A DNA stretch of 64,000 nt, from positions 1 through 64,000 of the forward strand of contig JAJZOD010000002.1 of assembly GCA_021852055.1 (NCBI GenBank), written 5' to 3'. The stretch comes from Microcaldota archaeon (GTDB lineage: Archaea > Micrarchaeota > Micrarchaeia > Micrarchaeales > CABMGC01). Position 1 is the stretch's first letter. Every line of letters starts with the position of its first letter. Shown piece after piece: positions 26,095 through 37,160 of this stretch. The position numbers and the translations under genes are program-made. The notes under the pieces are model-generated. The model did not search any database. It worked only from the letters and a program-made list of their open reading frames with translations, and was not told where the DNA came from.

Positions 26095-27603
26095 ATGGAA
26101 GACAAAAACATTCTGCTGAATTCGTATCTGACTCCAGCGACTCTGGTGCAGCACCAGACCGACAGTTTCAATCGCTTTTTGGATAATGGCATACTGAAAG
26201 CAATGGGAAACCAGAATCTTATAGAGCCCAGCGTAGAAGGCTTCGCGCTTAAGATAGGCAACGTAAGGCTCGGCAATCCATCCATAATAGAGGCGGACAG
26301 TTCAAGAAGAAGCATACTGCCAAATGAAGCCAGGCTCAGGAATATTACTTACGCTGCTCCGATATTCATGGAGATGGTCCCTGTCATACGAGGGATAGAG
26401 AAAACAGCGTCATACGGTGAGGTTTATGTGGGAGACCTTCCGGTAATGGTGCGCAGCAACATATGCAACATGAAATCAATGAGCAGAAGTCAGCTGATAG
26501 AAAACGGCGAAGATCCGGACGATCAGGGGGGATATTTCATAATAAAAGGCGTTGAGCGCGTGCTCATAGGTCTGGATGATGTTGCATCTAACCGCATAAT
26601 AACAACAAAGGAGAAGAAAGGCGTGGAGGTGAAGAGCCGTGTATTCTCATCAACACCTGGCTTTAGGGCACGATGCGTAATCACAAGAAACCAGTCTGGA
26701 ATATTCTCAGTAGACTTCCCAACAGTAAGCAGAAGTATAGAACTAACGCTGCTTCTTACTGCATTGGGCATGCAGGGCTCAGATATTATAAACTATGCTT
26801 CAGATATGCTTCCGTTCAAAAACGACATGCTTCTAAACATAGAGCTGAGCTCCATAAACAAGCGAGACCCAGAGAAAGGCGATGTCCATGTGCTTACCCA
26901 ACCTGAGGCGTTCCTTGAGATAGGCAAGCTTGCTGCACCAGGGCAGGCGAAGGAGTACCAGATAAAGCGCGCAGAGATGCAGTTTGACAGTTATCTTTTG
27001 CCTCACATAGGCAGCAGTGCAGAATCGAGAAAAGAGAAGGCCAAATATCTTCTTGAGATGGCGAAGAAGTCAACTGCAGTTGCAAACAGGTTGATAAGGC
27101 AGGACGATAAGGATCATTATGCAAACAAAAGGACAAGGTTTGCAGGTGAGCTTATGGAAGAGCTGTTCGCATACGCCTTCAGGTTCTTCCTAAAAGAGGT
27201 CAAATATCAGATAGAGCGCATGAGCGCAAGGGGCAGGAGGCTCAGCATGCAGTCTATAATAAGCCCAGACACATTGACAGAAAAGATGGCATATGCGATG
27301 GGCACTGGAACGTGGGTTGCTGGCCAGACAGGAGTATCGCAGGTGCTTGACAGAACAAATCTAATCAGCACATATGCGCATCTGCGGCGCGTAAAGTCTC
27401 CGCTTGCGAAGAAACATCCTCACTTCAGGGCAAGGGATGTCCATGGCACGCAGTGGGGCAAGATCTGCCCTGCCGAGAGTCCAGAAGGCCAGGAAGTAGG
27501 CCTTACTAAATATCTTGCGTTGATGTCAAAAGTTACCGTAGGTGCAGAGGAGACCTCCGCAGAGAAGGAGATAAGGAAGCTTGCAGAGATCAAGCCGGTA
27601 TAA
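26095..27603 (+). CDS. rpoB2: RNA polymerase subunit B'' (N-terminal half of beta)
   Basis: N-terminal half of the second largest RNA polymerase subunit (protrusion, lobe, fork). HQTDSFNRFLDNGILKAMG, GGYFIIKGVERVLIGLDD and HFRARDVHGTQWGKICPAES (fork loop) are clear. 502 aa. The gene ends with TAA 13 bases before rpoB1: a true split of subunit B, as in methanogens and halophiles, not a frameshift. Confidence 0.96.
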   Translation: MEDKNILLNSYLTPATLVQHQTDSFNRFLDNGILKAMGNQNLIEPSVEGFALKIGNVRLGNPSIIEADSSRRSILPNEARLRNITYAAPIFMEMVPVIRGIEKTASYGEVYVGDLPVMVRSNICNMKSMSRSQLIENGEDPDDQGGYFIIKGVERVLIGLDDVASNRIITTKEKKGVEVKSRVFSSTPGFRARCVITRNQSGIFSVDFPTVSRSIELTLLLTALGMQGSDIINYASDMLPFKNDMLLNIELSSINKRDPEKGDVHVLTQPEAFLEIGKLAAPGQAKEYQIKRAEMQFDSYLLPHIGSSAESRKEKAKYLLEMAKKSTAVANRLIRQDDKDHYANKRTRFAGELMEELFAYAFRFFLKEVKYQIERMSARGRRLSMQSIISPDTLTEKMAYAMGTGTWVAGQTGVSQVLDRTNLISTYAHLRRVKSPLAKKHPHFRARDVHGTQWGKICPAESPEGQEVGLTKYLALMSKVTVGAEETSAEKEIRKLAEIKPV

Positions 27604-27615
27604 CGAAGTGATTAT

Positions 27616-29433
27616 TTGGAGTCAAAAACGTATGTATATCTGAACGGTAAGGTAATAGGGCACATAGACAACCCGCAGAAGTTCGTTGCCGAAGTGCGGG
27701 CAGCACGCCGCAAAGGGCAGATTTCAGGAGAGATAAACATAGCGCATATAGAAAAGCTGAACAGTGTTAACATAAACACGGACCGTGGCAGGCTGAGGAA
27801 GCCATACATAATAGTCGAGGGAGGCAAATCTAAATTTACTCCTGAGCTTGCAGAGCGGATCAAAAAGAAGGAGATAAACTTTAGTTATCTGGTGCGCTCA
27901 GGCATAATCGAGTACCTTGATGCAGAAGAAGAGGAAAATGCGCTCGTAGCCATAGACGAGGCTTCTGTAACTGAGAAGAGCACGCATCTAGATTTTGACC
28001 TTACATCCATATTAGGGCTTTCAGCCAACCTTGCTCCTTATGCAGAGCACAATGCAATATCAAGGCAGGCCATGAGCGTAAACTACATGAAGCAGTCCGA
28101 AGGACTCTACGCTACAAACTTCAACCAGCGATTTGATTCAAGGACATATGTGCTTTTCTACCCGCAGGCACCACTTATAACAACAGCGCCATATGAGGCG
28201 CTCGATGTCAAAAGGCACGCAAGCGGACAGAATCTTGTGGTTGCGCTGTCAACTTATTATGGTTATAACATGTCCGACGCACTTGTGATAAACAAGGCAG
28301 CAGTAGACCGCGGCGTCGGGCGCAGCATGTTTTACAAGTCATATACCGATGAGGAGCGCAGATATCCTGGAGGCCAGAGAGACAGATTCAGGATGCCTCC
28401 TCCTACGTCTGAAGGCTACATGGGAGAGCATGCCTATTCAAAACTGAGCGAAGACGGTATAATAGAACCGGAAATGGCAGTGGATGAGGGGGATGTGCTT
28501 ATAGGCAAGGTAGCTCCGCCAAGATTCCTGGAAGAGAACATCGGAGCCAGCGGCCTTGAGGAGCGCACCAGAGATGATTCAGTAGTGCTGAAACCTGGAG
28601 AAAATGGCGTTGTGGACAGCATACTTTTCACAGAAACCCCTGGAGCCACAAGGACAGTAAAGGTAAGGATAAGGAGCATAAGAATACCTGAGAAAGGCGA
28701 CAAGTTCGCCAGCAGGCACGGCCAGAAGGGTGTTGTAGCACTGATAGCCAATCCGGAGGACATGCCTTTCACTGCATCCGGCATAGTTCCTGACATACTG
28801 CTGAATCCTCTCAGTATACCTTCGAGGCTTACGTTCGGCCATCTTCTTGAAGAGATAGCGGGCAAAGCCAGCGCCGTATCCGGCAATAAGTTTGATGGAA
28901 CTGCTTTTACAGAGTCCGGCCGCGACAGGCTCTCACAATACGGTGAAGTCCTAAAGTCGCACGGGTTCGATGACAACGGAAACGAGGTTCTTTACGACGG
29001 AATCACAGGAAGGCCTTTCAAGGCGAGCATATTCACCGGGATAACATACTACTACAGGCTTTACCACATGGTAAGCAACAAGATGCAGGTAAGGAGCAGA
29101 GGCAAGGTGCAGATACTAACGCACCAGCCTACTGAAGGCAAGGCGCGTCAGGGAGCCTTGAGATTCGGGGAGATGGAACGCGATGCACTTATAGGCTACG
29201 GAGCAAGCCTTCTGCTCAAGGAGCGCATGCTTGACCAGAGCGACAAGACGACAGTTTTGATATGCAGGCAGTGCGGCGGAATGGGGTACTACGATCACAT
29301 AAAAAGAACGCAGATATGTCCTCTGTGCGGAAATTCATCCCTTGCGGAGGTAGAGATAAGCTACGCGTTCAAGGTGCTTCTTGACGAGATAAGGTCTATG
29401 CACATAATGCCGAGGGTAAAACTTAAAGAGTAA
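27616..29433 (+). CDS. rpoB1: RNA polymerase subunit B' (C-terminal half of beta)
   Basis: Carries the hybrid-binding domain, wall, and clamp. KFASRHGQKGVVALI and GEMERDALIGYGAS are catalytic-core landmarks; the C-terminal zinc site is CRQCGG plus CPLCG. 605 aa with TTG start after AAGTGATTA. rpoA1 follows nine bases later. Confidence 0.96.
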   Translation: MESKTYVYLNGKVIGHIDNPQKFVAEVRAARRKGQISGEINIAHIEKLNSVNINTDRGRLRKPYIIVEGGKSKFTPELAERIKKKEINFSYLVRSGIIEYLDAEEEENALVAIDEASVTEKSTHLDFDLTSILGLSANLAPYAEHNAISRQAMSVNYMKQSEGLYATNFNQRFDSRTYVLFYPQAPLITTAPYEALDVKRHASGQNLVVALSTYYGYNMSDALVINKAAVDRGVGRSMFYKSYTDEERRYPGGQRDRFRMPPPTSEGYMGEHAYSKLSEDGIIEPEMAVDEGDVLIGKVAPPRFLEENIGASGLEERTRDDSVVLKPGENGVVDSILFTETPGATRTVKVRIRSIRIPEKGDKFASRHGQKGVVALIANPEDMPFTASGIVPDILLNPLSIPSRLTFGHLLEEIAGKASAVSGNKFDGTAFTESGRDRLSQYGEVLKSHGFDDNGNEVLYDGITGRPFKASIFTGITYYYRLYHMVSNKMQVRSRGKVQILTHQPTEGKARQGALRFGEMERDALIGYGASLLLKERMLDQSDKTTVLICRQCGGMGYYDHIKRTQICPLCGNSSLAEVEISYAFKVLLDEIRSMHIMPRVKLKE

Positions 29434-29441
29434 GTGATATT

Positions 29442-31970
29442 ATGCAGGCTGAAGTAATCAACTATATAAAATTCGGAATTCTCTCACCTGAAGAGATAAA
29501 GAAGATAAGCGTTGCCAAGCTTACTGTGCCAGACACATACAACGAAGACGGCTATCCTATAGATGGCGGCCTCCTTGACCAGCGCCTCGGCGTAATAGAT
29601 CCTGGGCTGATATGCAAGACCTGCGGAGCCCGTGCAAAGACATGCCCTGGCCACTTCGGCCACATAGAGCTTGTGCGTCCTGTGCTGCATTCTGAATTCT
29701 CAAAGGTGCTTTATGCAATACTTCGCTCAACATGTTTTGAGTGCCATCGCATACTTCTAGATCCGAAGCAGGTTCAGGCGCTTACAGATGCTTCAGATAC
29801 CGAAACCCAGGAAAATGCAGAGGAAGGCTCCGAGCAGAGAAGAGAGAAGCACGCAGCAGTAAAATCCGGAAGAAAGTGCCCTTACTGCAAAGCAGTCCAG
29901 CCAAAGCTTAAGTTTTCCCAACCAACATACTTCAATATAGGCGACAGGCGCCTGAAGCCAGATGAGATACGCGACATGGTTGCAAAGATAAGCAGGGAGG
30001 ACCTCGAGCTTCTAAACATAGATCCGGAGGTAAGCAATCCCTCGTGGCTCGTAATAAACTCGCTTCTAGTGCCACCTGTTAACGTAAGGCCATCAATAAC
30101 TCTTGAATCCGGAGAGAGAAGCGAGGATGACCTCACACACAAGCTTGTAGACATAATGAGGATAAACCAGCGTCTTGAACAAAACATCAACGCTGGCGCG
30201 CCTCAGATAATCATAGACGACCTGTGGGAGCTTCTTCAGTATCACGTCACAGCGTACTTCAACAATGAAACATCAGGAATACCTCCTGCAAGGCACAGAT
30301 CTGGCAGGGCCCTAAAGACGCTTGCGCAGAGGCTGAAGGGCAAAGAGGGCCGTTTCAGATACAACCTCAGCGGTAAGCGTGTCAACTACTCCGCAAGAAC
30401 TGTAATAAGCGTCGACCCTTACGTTAATATAGACGAGGTCGGAGTTCCGAAGGACATAGCATCTAAGCTGACAGTCCCTTTTTATGTAACATTATGGAAT
30501 CTCGACAAGGCAAAAGAGCTCCTTGCAACAAAAGAGTATCCTACCATAATAAACATGATAGCGCGCGATGGGAAGAGGAAGCGTGTCCTAGATGCAAACC
30601 GCGACGAGCTTCTAAAGGAAATCGCTCCTGGATATATACTTGAGCGCCAACTTGTTGACGGAGACATAGTTCTCTTCAATCGCCAGCCTTCGCTTCACAG
30701 GATATCAATAATGGCGCACAAGGTGAAAGTACTGCCTGGCAAGACATTCAGGATAAATTACTGTACAGCATTGCCTTACAATGCAGACTTTGACGGCGAC
30801 GAGATGAACCTTCACGTTCCTCAGACTCTTGAGGCGCAGGCCGAAGCCCGCCTGCTGATGGATGTGCAGTTCCAGATATTCTCCCCAAGAAATGGCGGAG
30901 CAATAATAGCCAACAGCGAGGACGGAATAATGGGCATGTACGCCCTCACACAGGAAGACAGGCGCTTGACAAAAGACGAGGCGGTGTACCTTCTCAGCCT
31001 TGCAGGCATATACAAACTACCGGAGCCTAAAAAAGACGGGCTCTACAGCGGTAGAGACATCTTCTCGATGCTGTTGCCAGAGGACTTTAATTTCGAGGAC
31101 AAAACATCGTATGGGCCTGTCAAGATAAAGAACGGCAAGCTCATAGAAGGCATAATTACAAAAGATGTTTACGGAAAAGACAACAGCATGTTCATAAAGA
31201 TGGTTATGGATTATGGTTTTGAGCGCCTTAGGGATTTCATATTCACCTCTTCAAAGCTTGCCGATGCGTATGCAACGCTTTCCGGCACAACTGTGGGGGT
31301 AAAAGAGTATGCAATAGACGCCGAACTGGAGCAGAAGCGTGTTGACATAATACAAAATACATTTGCAAAAGTGAACGAGTTCATAGCCCAGTACAAGGCA
31401 AAGAAGCTCGAGCCATTTATAGGCTACACGCTGCGCGAGTCTCTTGAGCGCATAATAATAGCAGAGCTGAACCTTGCAAGGAACAATGCCGGAGACACAT
31501 TGGTCAAGCACGAAGGCCAGGGCAACAGTGCAGTTGACATGGCAAAGTCTGGTTCGAGAGGAAACGTGCTTAACCTGGAGCAGATGAGCATGTTCCTCGG
31601 GCAGCAGGCAACTCTCAGCGGAGGTCGTATAAAGCGCGGGTACTACACCAACAGGGTGCTGCCGCACATACCTCCGAACGACATTGCACCTGTATCACGT
31701 GGGTTCGTAACAACAAGCTTCTATTCCGGAATGCATCCTGTGGAGCTGTTCATGCATGCAGTTGGTTCAAGAGGGTCCGAGGTTTATAAGGCCCTGCTTA
31801 CAGGAAGGTCAGGTTATCTTTACAGGCGACTGTCGAATGCCCTGCAGGATTATTATGTGCGCAAAGACCTGAGTGTACGCGATGTAAACAATAATCTTAT
31901 TCAGACTGTGTACGGCGGAGATGCTATAAGCCCTACGCTGTCAAGGTTTGCAAAGTTGGATGGTGAATAA
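29442..31970 (+). CDS. rpoA1: RNA polymerase subunit A' (N-terminal part of beta')
   Basis: Largest subunit, N-terminal part. Zinc sites [18 protein letters not shown] and CPYC; the Mg-binding motif [14 protein letters not shown]; trigger-loop preceding region [20 protein letters not shown]. An acidic, low-complexity insert lies near residues 110-135 ([14 protein letters not shown]). 842 aa. One base separates its stop from the rpoA2 ATG. Confidence 0.97.
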   Translation: MQAEVINYIKFGILSPEEIKKISVAKLTVPDTYNEDGYPIDGGLLDQRLGVIDPGLICKTCGARAKTCPGHFGHIELVRPVLHSEFSKVLYAILRSTCFECHRILLDPKQVQALTDASDTETQENAEEGSEQRREKHAAVKSGRKCPYCKAVQPKLKFSQPTYFNIGDRRLKPDEIRDMVAKISREDLELLNIDPEVSNPSWLVINSLLVPPVNVRPSITLESGERSEDDLTHKLVDIMRINQRLEQNINAGAPQIIIDDLWELLQYHVTAYFNNETSGIPPARHRSGRALKTLAQRLKGKEGRFRYNLSGKRVNYSARTVISVDPYVNIDEVGVPKDIASKLTVPFYVTLWNLDKAKELLATKEYPTIINMIARDGKRKRVLDANRDELLKEIAPGYILERQLVDGDIVLFNRQPSLHRISIMAHKVKVLPGKTFRINYCTALPYNADFDGDEMNLHVPQTLEAQAEARLLMDVQFQIFSPRNGGAIIANSEDGIMGMYALTQEDRRLTKDEAVYLLSLAGIYKLPEPKKDGLYSGRDIFSMLLPEDFNFEDKTSYGPVKIKNGKLIEGIITKDVYGKDNSMFIKMVMDYGFERLRDFIFTSSKLADAYATLSGTTVGVKEYAIDAELEQKRVDIIQNTFAKVNEFIAQYKAKKLEPFIGYTLRESLERIIIAELNLARNNAGDTLVKHEGQGNSAVDMAKSGSRGNVLNLEQMSMFLGQQATLSGGRIKRGYYTNRVLPHIPPNDIAPVSRGFVTTSFYSGMHPVELFMHAVGSRGSEVYKALLTGRSGYLYRRLSNALQDYYVRKDLSVRDVNNNLIQTVYGGDAISPTLSRFAKLDGE

Positions 31971-31971
31971 A

Positions 31972-33036
31972 ATGGCAAATACAGTTAATACGTCAAGTAA
32001 ATATATAGTGGATTACGGTGAGCCTGTGGGCATGATAGCCGCGCAATCTCTCGGCGAGCCTGGCACACAGATGATACTCCGGGCGTTCCACTTTGCAGGA
32101 ATTGAATCGACAATTGCTACTTCAGGACTGCCAAGGATAGTGGAGCTTGTCGATGCGCGCAAGAAGCCCGAAACTCCCATAACTTACGTCTATCTGGAAG
32201 GAGAGTACGCAAAAAACATAAACAAGGCCGAGGTCGTCCTTAAGAAGATCAGTGAAGTTAAGATGAGCTCTGTAGTGCGTCGCGTTTTAGAAAACTTCTC
32301 AAAAGGCATAATAAAACTTGTGCTTGACACGCAGGCGTTAAAGGCGAATGACCTGACCCCCGGACAGCTCTCCCAAAAGGTCGCAAAAAAGCTTGATGCC
32401 GCAACAAAGGTTGATAGCGACGGGAATATACTAATAAAACTCAAAACAAAGAAGCTTACCGAGGTGCGCAGCATAAGCGTAAAGCTAATGAAAGACGTAG
32501 TCCACGGCGTAGAAGGAGCAGGAAAGGCCATGCTCCAGAAAGATACAAAGAGCGGCGAGTTTTACATAATTGCAGCAGGCAGCAACACAGAGGGCATAAT
32601 AGGAATAGAAGGGGTCGACAAGTCAAGGATATATACAAATGATGTTTTTGCCATGTACAGGCAGTTCGGCATAGAAGCCGCGCGCAACACACTTGTCCGC
32701 GAACTTGTGACAACATTAAAAGAGCAGAAGATAAGGGTTGACCCCAGGCACCTAATGATTATAGCCGATGCCATGACCTATTCAGGTTTCATAAAAGGCG
32801 TAGGCAGACACGGCCTCTCAGGCCAGAAGCAGTCTGTTTTTGCAAAAGCAGCATATGAAGAGACCGTAAAACACCTGGTAAATGCGGCTGCGTTCAGCGA
32901 GATAGACAACATGCGCGGCGTTACAGAAAACATCCTTGTAGGGAAGCAGATACCTATAGGAACAGGCTCTGTGCATCTTGCCATAAAGAAGGAAGACATG
33001 CAGAAGGTCAAGCCAGAATCCAAGCACAAGAAGTAA
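31972..33036 (+). CDS. rpoA2: RNA polymerase subunit A'' (C-terminal part of beta')
   Basis: C-terminal part of the largest subunit, universally split in Archaea. [20 protein letters not shown] and [10 protein letters not shown] are the conserved start; [19 protein letters not shown] is near the C-terminus. The ORF track starts at 31948 inside rpoA1; the ATG at 31972, just after the rpoA1 stop, is the better choice (354 aa). Confidence 0.95.
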   Translation: MANTVNTSSKYIVDYGEPVGMIAAQSLGEPGTQMILRAFHFAGIESTIATSGLPRIVELVDARKKPETPITYVYLEGEYAKNINKAEVVLKKISEVKMSSVVRRVLENFSKGIIKLVLDTQALKANDLTPGQLSQKVAKKLDAATKVDSDGNILIKLKTKKLTEVRSISVKLMKDVVHGVEGAGKAMLQKDTKSGEFYIIAAGSNTEGIIGIEGVDKSRIYTNDVFAMYRQFGIEAARNTLVRELVTTLKEQKIRVDPRHLMIIADAMTYSGFIKGVGRHGLSGQKQSVFAKAAYEETVKHLVNAAAFSEIDNMRGVTENILVGKQIPIGTGSVHLAIKKEDMQKVKPESKHKK

Positions 33037-33133
33037 AGCTGGCTGCGTGTGCACAATTCATGCTTAACCATGAAATGCAGAGCTACTTACTCCCTATTTA
33101 TAATTTTTGCTTTTGATATAATGCCATACGCGT

Positions 33134-33841
33134 GTGATCCAAGTGAGTAAGACACTTGAAACCAAAAAGAAAATTCTTGACCTTCTTAAAGATAGGGAGA
33201 TGACAGTAACCGAATTGAGCCAGATTCTCGGCTTATCGGGCCCTACGGTAGCACAGCATATCTCAGAGCTTCAGGATATGGGCGCCATAGAAAAAATTGA
33301 CAGTGAGCACTTCAAAAAGCTTAAATTTTATAAAATAAAAGACAATCCCGTATTCTCTACTTCAACTCTATCAAAGCTTCTTCTTGGCATATTGGTAGTT
33401 GCTATCATAGGTGCTGTGCTCTATCTATATACGGTGCATGGCAGCAGTAATCAAAAAAGCACATCAATTCTATATGTAGGAAATAGCATAACTGTAGGAA
33501 ACCTTACTGTTCATCTTGACAGCATAATACCATATAACGGTGTAAGCGTTGCAACTTTCAGCATAGGCAAGCATGGCATACCAGTGAACAAAACAGCCTC
33601 GCTAGTTGCAGGAGGTAAGGAAACCTTAAATCTAAACGGTACGCAGATAACAATTTCTGTGAGCGAAGTTCACAATAATTCGATCAAAGGGTGGGCAGCA
33701 GTAGCCATAAATACGACTGTTGTTACAACAGTCACAACAACAGTTGTTTCTACAGTTGTAACTTCGCCTCCAACTACCCCTATGTTGAATAGCACCACTA
33801 CATTATATCCTCCGGCGCCACCGTCTCTATCTTCCAATTAA
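33134..33841 (+). CDS. Membrane-anchored winged-helix regulator with an extracellular domain
   Basis: 235 aa. Residues 10-75 form a winged HTH (VTELSQILGLSGPTVAQHIS). A membrane segment (LLLGILVVAIIGAVLYLY) follows, then an outside beta-rich domain (SILYVGNSITVGNLTVHLDS) and a Thr/Ser/Pro-rich tail. The outer domain resembles the modules of the next two surface proteins. This layout suggests a one-component transmembrane sensor; targets are unknown. GTG start; TTTATAATT lies upstream at about 33097. Confidence 0.75.
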   Translation: MIQVSKTLETKKKILDLLKDREMTVTELSQILGLSGPTVAQHISELQDMGAIEKIDSEHFKKLKFYKIKDNPVFSTSTLSKLLLGILVVAIIGAVLYLYTVHGSSNQKSTSILYVGNSITVGNLTVHLDSIIPYNGVSVATFSIGKHGIPVNKTASLVAGGKETLNLNGTQITISVSEVHNNSIKGWAAVAINTTVVTTVTTTVVSTVVTSPPTTPMLNSTTTLYPPAPPSLSSN

Positions 33842-33987
33842 ATCCAACTATGTAGTCAACATTTCTCATTTTACACCATCATTATTAAATTAAGAATCAG
33901 TAAACGAGAGAAAACCTTAGAAAAACCTTTGAAATGCGAAATATATATTAATCTGACATATCTAGTATTCGTATCAAATGTGAGTAT

Positions 33988-36900
33988 ATGAGATTACTAT
34001 ACCTAGCGGTTGCCGCTTTTGTTTCTATGATGTTCATTGGTATGAGTTTTTCAGCATCAACACCAGTAAATATCTGGGTTGCTAATTACCATAGCAGTAC
34101 AGTTACACGATTGTCTGATTCCGGTACGGTTCTTGGTACTTATGCTGTAAACGGCGGACCTGAGGCGATAGCTGTAGATTCAGCAGGCAATGTGTGGGTA
34201 GCAACTCAATCTGGCACTGTTGTAAAACTATCAAGCGCCGGCGTGATACTCGGTACGTATGCTGCAGGCAGAATCCCAGAAAGCATAGCTATAGATCCAA
34301 GCGGAAATGTATGGATTGCAGATTGGGGTGCTGGTGCAAATGGCACTATACTAAAACTATCTAGTTCAGGAGTACCGCTTGGTACCTATGTTGTTGGCAA
34401 CTATCCGCAAACACTGGCGATAGACAGTCAAGGCAATGTATGGGTTGCAACAAACTCCGGCGGAGTAATAAAATTGTCAAACAACGGCACTATACTGGGC
34501 AGATATCCAATCAGCTCTGCATGGGGCATAGCAGTGTCACAAAATGGTGATGTATGGGCGACGGACATAATGGATAACAAGCTAGTCAAATTTTCAAGCA
34601 ACGGTACAGTTCTCGGAAATTACAGTATAGGAGTAGCTCCAGAGGATATAGCCATAGACAACAACGGCAATGTATGGGTCACAGACTATATCTCGTCCAA
34701 TGTGACAGAGCTTTCCAGTAATGGCGTAATATTAGGCAATTATCCGGTGAATCAATGGCCTGAAGGCATAGCTGTGGATCCAATAAATAATGACATCTGG
34801 GTAGCCAACTATGGAAATAATTCTATCAGTGAGCTTTCAGATACTGGAGCAACACTTAACCTGATCAAAAATCAGCTATCGCCAAATGGTGCAACAATAT
34901 TGGGTCCCGAAAGCATAGCTATAGGATATCAGCAATATCCGACTCAGATTGGTAAAGAGTTATTCACAGGCCAAAATCTAACTTCAGGTCCATGGACTGT
35001 TGTACTTAATGGTCTTGGTGCTCCTAATTCATCAGGAATTGCACCGGCATCTTTTACAATATACTACAATAATTCAGTAGTGAATTATACTTCAATATAT
35101 CCTGGCGTTTCAGCTGGTAGCACAATTGTGTACAATAATCATTTCCTTTTTATTAATCTAACAAAAACCTTCCCTGGTCTGTACTCCTATCAGAAATGGG
35201 CGCAGTTATCATTATCCAATTTCAATGTATCTGTGACGCCTCAGAGCCTATCTATAAACCAGAGCGCAACTGCGACGTTTACAGTGCATGCATCTGGCGG
35301 AAATGGCAATTATATCTATAAGTGGTTCAATGATACTGCCCAGGGTGTATCTGCAACAGGCACAATCATGCAGCCATCTGGGGGCACTACAAGTGATATA
35401 TTCAAGATACTGGGAAGTGCTACTGGCACTTTCTCATACTACGTATGTGTGTCCAGCGCATCAGGTGCGTTGCTTCAGAATAGTTCTGTATCGAGCGTAT
35501 GTGATATAAATCAGCCGACCAGACTTATAGTAACTCCGGTGAATAAGGCAAATCCTGCAAACGGAACTATATTTATAGGTCAAAGCTTGACATCAGGGCC
35601 ATGGAAAGTTACACTTGACGGCATTAATATATCCAATAAGAGCGGCGTCTATTCAGCTATGCTGTCTGCGTATTTTAATGGTACTTTTGCAGGTGGTCCT
35701 TTAGCCAGCAATCCCGATACGGCATCAGAGTGGATAAGCGGAAATTCAGCACTTTATGTATATGTTAATCAGGTATTCCCTGGTTTGTACTCCTATCAGA
35801 AATGGGCGCAGCTTTCAATAGCAGTCATCAATTCAACATCTCCTGGGTCGATAATATTCGTGGGAAACAGCTTAATATTTCCTTATGTAGTAAATAAGCC
35901 TGAAGGTCCGTGGAGAATAGTTCTGCAGGACATCGGGCAATCCAACTCTACGGGTCTGTCTCCAGCATCATTCGCCGTTTATTACGATGGTATCTTGGTC
36001 AATGTAACAAGCATCGGAGTAAACAAAGTGGCATCATTCAGTTATGAAGGCCATTCAATATCGATAGATCTGTTGCAGACGTTCCCTGGTTTGTACTCCT
36101 ATCAGAAATGGGCGCAGTTTACTGTTTCAAATGGTACAGACCTCTATGTAGGAGGCAGTACTTTGGACGGGCCTTGGAAGATAACGCTTGCAGATCTGGG
36201 CTATCCTAACTCAGAGGATGTTTCACCTGCTGCGTTTATTCTGTATTATAACGGAGCATTTGCATACAATGCGACACTTAATGTGGGCAGAACAGCAACA
36301 TTTGAACATGGCAACAGTACGCTAAATCTTACAGTAGTCAAAACCTTCCCTGGCTTATATGCAAACCAGAAATGGGCGCAATTCTATCTGAATCTTACCA
36401 ACCGAACTCAAACGTTAACTACTACCATACCTCCAACGACGATCTCAACGGTACCAACCGAGAATGTGACTATAAACATAAAACCAGGTTGGAACCTGCT
36501 TTCCGTGCCATTTGGGCCACAGTCAAATGAAAGTCTTAACAATATTTACAATGCGTACTATGAACTTGAGAACTCATGCGGTATGGTACAATCTCAGTAC
36601 AGCAAGGCCATCTGGTTTTACAGTAACTCAAATAACACGTATGTATGGCCTAACAGCAATGGCGCGTTTGATAATTATGTGTCTACTGGAATGTTCAATC
36701 TTATATCGGGGGTTGTACTAAATAAGGATTTTGGGTTCTGGTTCCATTCAACAAAACAGTGCCAAATTGAGGATCCTACGTTCCTTTCTAGTGTACTGCA
36801 GGCATATAATCAATCGTATACTGAGAATCTTTCTGCAGGCTGGAACATTATCGGAGTGCCGTTCATTACCAACAGCAGTTTCAAGTCAATTGCGAGTTCC

Positions 36901-37065
36901 TGCAGCATACGTGGTGCCTTTTATGGATACAACACTGCAACCAATAGCTACTACAATGCAACCACTCCTGCCGTAGGAGAGAGTTATTTCGTTTATGCGA
37001 ATGCGCCATGCGCTCTTGACTGGATCCCGAGCACGAATTCAGGCTCTCCTCCGTCAGTTCCATAG
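33988..37065 (+). CDS. Large secreted surface protein: seven-bladed propeller plus repeat modules
   Basis: 1025 aa. A signal peptide (LAVAAFVSMMFIGMSFSAS) precedes seven blades of about 40 aa (repeating NVWVA..., LGTY..., AIDxxGN; virginiamycin-B-lyase/NHL-like). Then come four copies of an 80-90 aa module with GPWxVxL and FPGLYSYQKWAQ, one Ig-like insert after the first copy, a Thr/Pro linker and a C-terminal domain (KPGWNLLSVPFG, SAGWNIIGVPF). Many N-glycosylation sites. No C-terminal membrane anchor is seen. Function unknown; adhesion or cell-envelope role is inferred. Confidence 0.8.
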   Translation: MRLLYLAVAAFVSMMFIGMSFSASTPVNIWVANYHSSTVTRLSDSGTVLGTYAVNGGPEAIAVDSAGNVWVATQSGTVVKLSSAGVILGTYAAGRIPESIAIDPSGNVWIADWGAGANGTILKLSSSGVPLGTYVVGNYPQTLAIDSQGNVWVATNSGGVIKLSNNGTILGRYPISSAWGIAVSQNGDVWATDIMDNKLVKFSSNGTVLGNYSIGVAPEDIAIDNNGNVWVTDYISSNVTELSSNGVILGNYPVNQWPEGIAVDPINNDIWVANYGNNSISELSDTGATLNLIKNQLSPNGATILGPESIAIGYQQYPTQIGKELFTGQNLTSGPWTVVLNGLGAPNSSGIAPASFTIYYNNSVVNYTSIYPGVSAGSTIVYNNHFLFINLTKTFPGLYSYQKWAQLSLSNFNVSVTPQSLSINQSATATFTVHASGGNGNYIYKWFNDTAQGVSATGTIMQPSGGTTSDIFKILGSATGTFSYYVCVSSASGALLQNSSVSSVCDINQPTRLIVTPVNKANPANGTIFIGQSLTSGPWKVTLDGINISNKSGVYSAMLSAYFNGTFAGGPLASNPDTASEWISGNSALYVYVNQVFPGLYSYQKWAQLSIAVINSTSPGSIIFVGNSLIFPYVVNKPEGPWRIVLQDIGQSNSTGLSPASFAVYYDGILVNVTSIGVNKVASFSYEGHSISIDLLQTFPGLYSYQKWAQFTVSNGTDLYVGGSTLDGPWKITLADLGYPNSEDVSPAAFILYYNGAFAYNATLNVGRTATFEHGNSTLNLTVVKTFPGLYANQKWAQFYLNLTNRTQTLTTTIPPTTISTVPTENVTINIKPGWNLLSVPFGPQSNESLNNIYNAYYELENSCGMVQSQYSKAIWFYSNSNNTYVWPNSNGAFDNYVSTGMFNLISGVVLNKDFGFWFHSTKQCQIEDPTFLSSVLQAYNQSYTENLSAGWNIIGVPFITNSSFKSIASSCSIRGAFYGYNTATNSYYNATTPAVGESYFVYANAPCALDWIPSTNSGSPPSVP
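35834..37028 (+). repeat. Copy 1 of a 1.2-kb near-identical duplication
   Basis: Matches 38494-39688 at a constant offset of 2660 bases. By eye I count five differences, all in about the first 215 bases; the remaining kilobase appears identical. Confidence 0.9.
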
Positions 37066-37160
37066 GTTGATATAGTGGCAGGGAAGATAATAAAAAAGAG
37101 AGATTAAATAAGTTAATATGTCATGTGCTATATGTATAATTTTCTTGAATAGGTCTTTGA

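Noticed and set aside
27601-27618. Frameshift splitting RNA polymerase subunit B
   Set aside because: Split B''/B' genes with a new start and ribosome site are normal in several archaeal groups.
36512-36976. ORFs inside the surface genes (also 39172-39636)
   Set aside because: Alternative frames of the duplicated tract, identical in both copies because the DNA is.
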